Of a stretch of DNA of 64,000 bases, positions 59,997 to 64,000 are shown one piece after another. Below the pieces are notes generated by a model. The model was not told the DNA's origin. It made no database searches and worked only from the letters and a program-made list of their open reading frames with translations. The DNA lies in contig CAJKDU010000001.1 in NCBI GenBank assembly GCA_905198745.1, positions 62,001 to 126,000 of the forward strand. Reading direction: 5' to 3'. The first letter of the stretch is position 1, and each line of letters begins with the position of its first letter. This DNA comes from an uncultured Prevotella sp. (lineage in GTDB: Bacteria > Bacteroidota > Bacteroidia > Bacteroidales > Bacteroidaceae). A program made the translations under genes and the position numbers.

Positions 59997-60491
59997 CTAC
60001 TTTTCTTTGCGCACCAATTCTATGGCTTCCTTGCCAGTGAGCCACTCAATAGAGAACTCAATGACTGCCACACGGTTGAAACCGCTCTTTATCTCGGCAG
60101 CGAGTGCCGGTTCGTCATCAGGATTGAAACGCTTGCCAAGCAGCCGCAAAGCTGAGAGCTTCTCGTCTGGATCCTCAACGATGCGAACGCGTCCGAAGCA
60201 AATCACACTGCGAAAATAAGTTGTGAACACCTCAGGGTGAACCTCGTCCTGGCATATCACGGTGAACGATGCCCTATCGCAATGGCGTATGGCGTCGAGC
60301 TTGTGTCCACTGAGTGCCGAATGGAAATACAGTTTACGGTTGCTGTACACATGACTTATTGGCACTCCATAAGGGCAGCCGCTATCGTCGACGAGTGACA
60401 ACACTCCCGATGTGGCATGGTCAAGAAGGGCAATAGCCTCTTCTTCAGACAATTGCTGGCGACTGCGGCGCATTAGTCTTTGTCCGTGCAT
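59997..60491 (-). CDS. Nim-like pyridoxamine 5'-phosphate oxidase-family flavoprotein
   Basis: 164 aa. The split-barrel flavin-binding fold shows LDHATSGVLSLVDDSGCPYGVPISHVY (quoted in part), IYFHS-type KLYFHSALSGHKLDAI, and TTYFRSVICFGRVRI, closely resembling NimA-type nitroimidazole reductases of Bacteroides. It may reduce nitro-aromatics or serve a general flavin-dependent role; chromosomal relatives are common and do not by themselves prove resistance. It lies 13 bp after the UPF0145 gene, sharing its promoter. Confidence 0.85.
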   Translation of the reverse strand: MHGQRLMRRSRQQLSEEEAIALLDHATSGVLSLVDDSGCPYGVPISHVYSNRKLYFHSALSGHKLDAIRHCDRASFTVICQDEVHPEVFTTYFRSVICFGRVRIVEDPDEKLSALRLLGKRFNPDDEPALAAEIKSGFNRVAVIEFSIEWLTGKEAIELVRKEK

Positions 60492-60504
60492 CTTGTTATC
60501 GTTT

Positions 60505-60822
60505 TTATATCACCACTGCCGTGCCGCTACATGTCACCATCAGCATTGAACCACTCTCGCCAACGGTTTCGTAGTCGAGATCAATACCCACAACGGCGTT
60601 GCAACCCATATTCTCGGCACGTTGCGCCATCTCGCGCATTGCGGTATCCTTAGCTTCACGCAGCACTTTCTCATACGAGCTGCTGCGCCCGCCGAAGAAA
60701 TCACGTATGCCAGCCATGATGTCTTTCAAGAAATTGGCACCGATAATGGTCTCGCCTGTCACTACACCGCGATACTCACGGATTGGATGACCCTCAAGGG
60801 TCGGAGTTGTTGAAAATATCAT
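60505..60822 (-). CDS. UPF0145 (YbjQ-like) family protein
   Basis: 105 aa. The family core is seen in GVVTGETIIGANFLKDIMAGIRDFFGG and the C-terminal GCNAVVGIDLDYETVG with a final beta strand (quoted in part). YbjQ-like proteins form pentamers; a heavy-metal-binding role was proposed from the fold but the function is unproven. It is the first gene of a unit with the Nim-like gene, with a promoter at 60901-60932. Confidence 0.88.
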   Translation of the reverse strand: MIFSTTPTLEGHPIREYRGVVTGETIIGANFLKDIMAGIRDFFGGRSSSYEKVLREAKDTAMREMAQRAENMGCNAVVGIDLDYETVGESGSMLMVTCSGTAVVI

Positions 60823-60900
60823 AATCTTGTTCCTTTTAGTTAATTATCTATATTCTGCTATACGCACCCGCTTTGACGGGGAACTAATAGTTTAGTATTG

Positions 60901-60932
60901 TAAAGGTACGAATTTCATGTTAAGCACCCAAA
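60901..60932 (-). promoter_or_regulatory. Promoter of the UPF0145-nim-like unit
   Basis: On the minus strand TTTG (60932-60929), a 20-nt spacer and TACCTTTA (60908-60901), one base from consensus. The leader is about 75 nt. Confidence 0.65.
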
Positions 60933-60988
60933 AGAGAAAACAATATTGTTTGTTGTATATCTTATGACAATGATTTATTCAGTACATA

Positions 60989-61717
60989 CTATTTAGTTAT
61001 CCTGAGTCTTGTCCATAGCCAACGGGGAACCAAACGCCAAAGACCTACCAACAAGCGGTAACGCCAATCAATGATGACGACACTCTTTTTCTTTTCGGGG
61101 GCTTCCACTATCCGTCTCGCAACAATCTCTACTTTCAGTTGAAGCGGGTAATGGCTACCAGCTATAAGATCGGTGGCAACAAAACCCGGACGAATGTCAG
61201 TTTTATGAATAGGCAGATGACGCATATTTGCCTGTTGGGAAAGACATTCAAGATAGTGACTTTGAAATCGCTTGGTTGCAGAATAAGCTGGTGCTGCGCC
61301 CAAACCCTTGGTACCGGCAATGGAAGTAATACATGCAAGATGTCCACCTTCGTGCTGGGCAAACCAATTGAATGATGCTGTAACCATGCGCACGAATCCC
61401 AGGCCATTGGTTTGCATGGTCTTCATCTCTTTATACTCATCCAGACTATTGTTCTGCCACCCTATGCCGGAACTGTGAAAATACAAGTCCATGCCGCCAA
61501 GTCTGTCTATTAGCTGTAATAATCTGCCGGAAGCATCATCTTGTGTCACGTCTATACACTCCCAGCATGCAATTCCTTTGTGTTGTGTCTGAAGCCGTTG
61601 AAGCAGTTCTGTCCTACGACCAGCAATACCAACAATCCAGCCTTTGTCCGCAAGAAGTATTGCCACCTCCTTTCCTATACCAGATGTGGCTCCCATGACG
61701 ATAGCCCTTTTTACCAT
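60989..61717 (-). CDS. Short-chain dehydrogenase/reductase
   Basis: 242 aa. The start at 61717 (MVKRAIVMGATSGIGKEVA) places the Rossmann motif GATSGIG at the usual position; the frame is open to 61747. NAG is replaced by HSSGIG near residue 80, the catalytic Ser lies in ITSIAGTKG and YxxxK in YSATK. The C-terminus has a hydrophobic tail (RLLVGLWRLVPRWLWTRL) that may associate with the membrane. The substrate is unknown. It lies 101 bp downstream of rny in the same direction, separated by a weak hairpin. Confidence 0.88.
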   Translation of the reverse strand: MVKRAIVMGATSGIGKEVAILLADKGWIVGIAGRRTELLQRLQTQHKGIACWECIDVTQDDASGRLLQLIDRLGGMDLYFHSSGIGWQNNSLDEYKEMKTMQTNGLGFVRMVTASFNWFAQHEGGHLACITSIAGTKGLGAAPAYSATKRFQSHYLECLSQQANMRHLPIHKTDIRPGFVATDLIAGSHYPLQLKVEIVARRIVEAPEKKKSVVIIDWRYRLLVGLWRLVPRWLWTRLRITK

Positions 61718-61754
61718 ATTGAAACCGAAAATTGTAATTGCCCACAAATGGAAA

Positions 61755-61789
61755 CCTCCGATTGCCCCAAAATCAAGTGCAACCGGAGG
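61755..61789 (-). terminator. Possible weak terminator between rny and the SDR gene
   Basis: An 11-bp stem with one mismatch (61755-61765 with 61779-61789) and a 13-nt loop. On the minus strand only TTTCCATTT follows, so termination is likely partial. Confidence 0.5.
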
Positions 61790-61818
61790 ATTCTATTAAT
61801 GATAACGCTTGTTGTCTG

Positions 61819-63357
61819 CTACTTGGCGTAAGCCACTGAACGAGTCTCACGGATAACGGTAATCTTCACCTGTCCAGGATAAGTCATCTCGTTCTGAATC
61901 TTGTTAGCTATTTCTGCTGAAAGTGCTTCAGACTCCTTGTCGTCCATCTTGTCAGCGCCAACAATAACACGCAGCTCACGACCAGCCTGAATGGCATACG
62001 TCTTGGTAACACCAGGATAGCTCATGGCAATAGCTTCGAGGTCGTTGAGGCGTTTGATGTAAGCCTCCACTATCTCACGGCGTGCACCTGGACGAGCACC
62101 TGATATTGCATCACACACCTGTACGATGGGAGCAAGAAGGGTCTTCATCTCTATTTCGTCATGGTGAGCGCCGATGGCATTACAGATATCCGGTTTTTCC
62201 TTATACTTCTCTGCAATCTTTGCTCCATAGAGTGCGTGTGGGAGTTCGCTTTCTTCGTCAGGAACCTTACCGATATCATGGAGCAAGCCGGCACGCTTGG
62301 CCTTCTTGGGATTCAATCCAAGTTCAGCAGCCATAACGGCACACAGGTTGGCCGTTTCGCGTGCGTGCTGCAACAGGTTCTGTCCGTAAGATGAGCGATA
62401 TTTCATCTTGCCGATGATGCGGATAAGCTCAGGATGCAAGCCATGTATACCGAGGTCGATGGCTGTACGCTTACCTGTTTCGATAACTTCGTTCTCAAGT
62501 TGCTTCTTTACCTTGGCAACCACTTCTTCGATACGTGCCGGATGGATACGTCCGTCGGCCACGAGCTGGTGGAGTGCCAAACGGCATACTTCACGTCTGA
62601 TGGGATCGAATGCTGAAATGACAATGGCTTCAGGTGTATCGTCGACCACGATTTCCACACCAGTGGCAGCCTCGAGAGCACGAATATTACGGCCCTCACG
62701 ACCAATGATTCGGCCCTTCACCTCGTCGTTGTCAATGTGGAACACGCTCACAGAGTTCTCAATGGCTGTTTCCGTCGCTACACGCTGAATGGTCTGGATA
62801 ACTATTTTCTTGGCCTGCGCATTGGCATTGAGTTTGGCCTCATCCATAATCTCGTTCACATAGCTGGCAGCGTCCATCTTGGCCTCGTCCTTCAGGCTTT
62901 CCACCAATCGTGTCTTAGCCTCTTCTGCGCTGAGTCCTGAAAGTTCTTCCAGCTTCTCCCGCTCCTGGATCTGCATCTTGTCAAGTTCTTCCTGCTTAAG
63001 TTGCATGAGTTTCTTTTCGTTCTCAATGCGGTTCTGCTGCTGGTTGATGTCCTGCTGCTGTCTGCCCAGGTTTTCCTGTTTCTGATTGAGTGAAAGTTCG
63101 CGTTGCTTAAGTTTGTTCTCCACCTGCTGGATCTTCTGGTTGCGCTGTTGCACTTCCTTCTCGAGTTCGCTTTTCTTGTTCAAGAACTTCTCTTTCACCT
63201 CGAGCAGTTTCTTTTCCTTAATTACTTCGGCGTCTTTTTTCGCCGTTTCCATCATCGCATTATATTTTCCCTTGATGACGTAGCGGAAAATCAAGTATCC
63301 GGCTGCACCTCCGGCAAGGAGAGCAACAACCGGAATTATGATCATGATTACATTCAT
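61819..63357 (-). CDS. rny: Ribonuclease Y
   Basis: 512 aa: an N-terminal membrane helix (IIIPVVALLAGGAAGYLIFRYV), a long coiled coil (about 30-190, LEKEVQQRNQKIQQVENKL), a KH domain (about 200-265, GRIIGREGRNIRALEAATGVE) and an HD domain with GLLHDIGKV (about 350). It is a membrane-bound endoribonuclease that starts mRNA decay. Full length. It lies 52 bp after zapA, in a unit with the ZapA- and ZapB-like genes. Confidence 0.96.
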   Translation of the reverse strand: MNVIMIIIPVVALLAGGAAGYLIFRYVIKGKYNAMMETAKKDAEVIKEKKLLEVKEKFLNKKSELEKEVQQRNQKIQQVENKLKQRELSLNQKQENLGRQQQDINQQQNRIENEKKLMQLKQEELDKMQIQEREKLEELSGLSAEEAKTRLVESLKDEAKMDAASYVNEIMDEAKLNANAQAKKIVIQTIQRVATETAIENSVSVFHIDNDEVKGRIIGREGRNIRALEAATGVEIVVDDTPEAIVISAFDPIRREVCRLALHQLVADGRIHPARIEEVVAKVKKQLENEVIETGKRTAIDLGIHGLHPELIRIIGKMKYRSSYGQNLLQHARETANLCAVMAAELGLNPKKAKRAGLLHDIGKVPDEESELPHALYGAKIAEKYKEKPDICNAIGAHHDEIEMKTLLAPIVQVCDAISGARPGARREIVEAYIKRLNDLEAIAMSYPGVTKTYAIQAGRELRVIVGADKMDDKESEALSAEIANKIQNEMTYPGQVKITVIRETRSVAYAK

Positions 63358-63409
63358 TATTAGTTGTGTTTAGTGATAATATTCTCGTTCATATTTGTTT
63401 TGCCACGCC

Positions 63410-63724
63410 CTATTTCCCATGGTCGGGTTTGCTTTTGAGCGCATCCTCAATTTCACCGGTCAGTTTGGCGAGAATATCATTGACAGGACCTACATCGTTG
63501 CGCAGGCTTTCCCTTTCATATCTCAAGGCAATGTCTATAAGACCCATATAGAGCAGGTCTTTGTCACTTTTTCTTCCCTTAAACAGTTCTGCATAGGTAT
63601 TGACTGTTTCGGTGATAAGCTTGGCTGCTTTACGATACAATTCTTCTTCTTCCCGCTTTACATTCACAGGAATTTCGGTATCGTAGACATGCAATCTGAT
63701 ATGTAATTTGTCGTCTTCTGCCAT
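63410..63724 (-). CDS. zapA: Cell division protein ZapA
   Basis: 104 aa. A short N-terminal domain (LHIRLHVYDTEIPVNVKREEE, quoted in part) and a C-terminal helix that forms the coiled-coil tetramer (LIDIALRYE to the end), matching the ZapA family. It stabilises FtsZ filaments at the division site. It is encoded 11 bp after the ZapB-like coiled-coil gene and before rny, the usual Bacteroidetes order. Confidence 0.85.
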   Translation of the reverse strand: MAEDDKLHIRLHVYDTEIPVNVKREEEELYRKAAKLITETVNTYAELFKGRKSDKDLLYMGLIDIALRYERESLRNDVGPVNDILAKLTGEIEDALKSKPDHGK

Positions 63725-63735
63725 GGATTAAGGAA

Positions 63736-64000
63736 TCATTCGCTCAAGAGCGTGATACATTTGTTGACATCGCGGATGAGTTTGGCAATGCGCTTTTGTG
63801 TGGTTTCCATATCGCCATCTGTTATCTCAAGCATCTTTGCCATTTTCAGCAGCGTGTAATTGTTCTGCGCTTCCGACAATTGAGCCTTGAGTGAGGCTAT
63901 TTCTTCATCGCGCTCGTCGACCATGGCATAAAGCTCCGTATTCTCCTTTTTGATGTCTTGATACTGGAGAATCATCTGCCTTATGCGTGTGGTGAATTGC
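63736..64000 (-). CDS. ZapB-like coiled-coil protein, 5'-truncated by window edge
   Basis: The frame stays open from the ATG at 63975 to the end of the window, reading QFTTRIRQ upstream, so the true start is probably outside. The visible 87 residues are one coiled coil (KKENTELYAMVDERDEEIAS, then LSEAQNNYTLLK) followed by a conserved-looking C-terminal segment TQKRIAKLIRDVNKCITLL. It is the gene normally found immediately before zapA in Bacteroidales, probably a small division-associated coiled-coil protein (inference). Confidence 0.7.
   Translation of the reverse strand, partial: QFTTRIRQMILQYQDIKKENTELYAMVDERDEEIASLKAQLSEAQNNYTLLKMAKMLEITDGDMETTQKRIAKLIRDVNKCITLLSE

Overview
The window reads as chromosomal DNA of a member of the Bacteroidales, most likely Prevotellaceae (Prevotella sensu lato). 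This rests on repeated Bacteroidetes-type promoters (TTTG, 19-20 nt spacer, TAnnTTTG) and on family content: SusC/RagA and TlpA-type remnants, a Nudix-type AraR, a type II pantothenate kinase, an OmpH-like lipoprotein, an exported CbiK and an Rnf operon. Shine-Dalgarno sequences are generally weak or absent. I see no tRNA, rRNA, CRISPR array, insertion sequence or prophage.

Layout. 1-5 kb: the end of a radical SAM gene, then a decaying TonB/SusC-PKD-TlpA-type operon on the minus strand with two frameshifts and two chimeric joints, then a non-coding stretch with repeats. 5-12 kb: galE and a complete rseC-rnfBCDGEA operon (minus). 12-20 kb: a small acidic conserved protein (plus); a tetrapyrrole or metal uptake operon (exported CbiK chelatase, haem-type TonB receptor, His-rich PepSY-associated membrane protein); a second TonB receptor. 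19-28 kb: metA, a U32 peptidase and a zinc-ribbon membrane lipoprotein; then coaW, an ABC-F ATPase and an M13 peptidase, all minus. 28-34 kb: tex (plus), a GH2 glycosidase and a class I mannose-6-phosphate isomerase (minus). 34.5-36.1 kb: a gene-poor stretch. 36-42 kb: OmpH-like lipoprotein, pepD, an unannotated 53-residue membrane peptide, a membrane-anchored LuxR-type regulator, htpG. 42-46 kb: galactose cluster (galM, sugar MFS transporter, galK). 46-58 kb: arabinose cluster (lipoprotein mutarotase, SSS symporter, Nudix AraR, araD, araA, araB, GH51 arabinofuranosidase), followed by transketolase and rpiB. 58-61.7 kb: MATE exporter, Nim-like flavoprotein, UPF0145 protein and an SDR. 61.8-64 kb: rny, zapA and a ZapB-like coiled-coil gene that runs off the edge.

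How the genes work together. The 46-58 kb block forms one route: GH51 releases L-arabinose, the lipoprotein mutarotase and symporter prepare and import it, AraA/AraB/AraD convert it to D-xylulose-5-phosphate, and transketolase and RpiB feed it into the pentose phosphate pathway. AraR is encoded inside the operon. The 42-46 kb block plus galE covers galactose uptake and the Leloir steps except GalT. The Rnf complex couples ferredoxin and NAD(H) to an ion gradient.

Most unusual features: the chimeric SusC remnant; the 53-residue membrane peptide behind a near-perfect promoter, divergent from a LuxR gene with phased operator-like repeats; an interspersed intergenic repeat family at four loci; the exported CbiK operon with a His-rich partner; and a sigma-54-like element before htpG.
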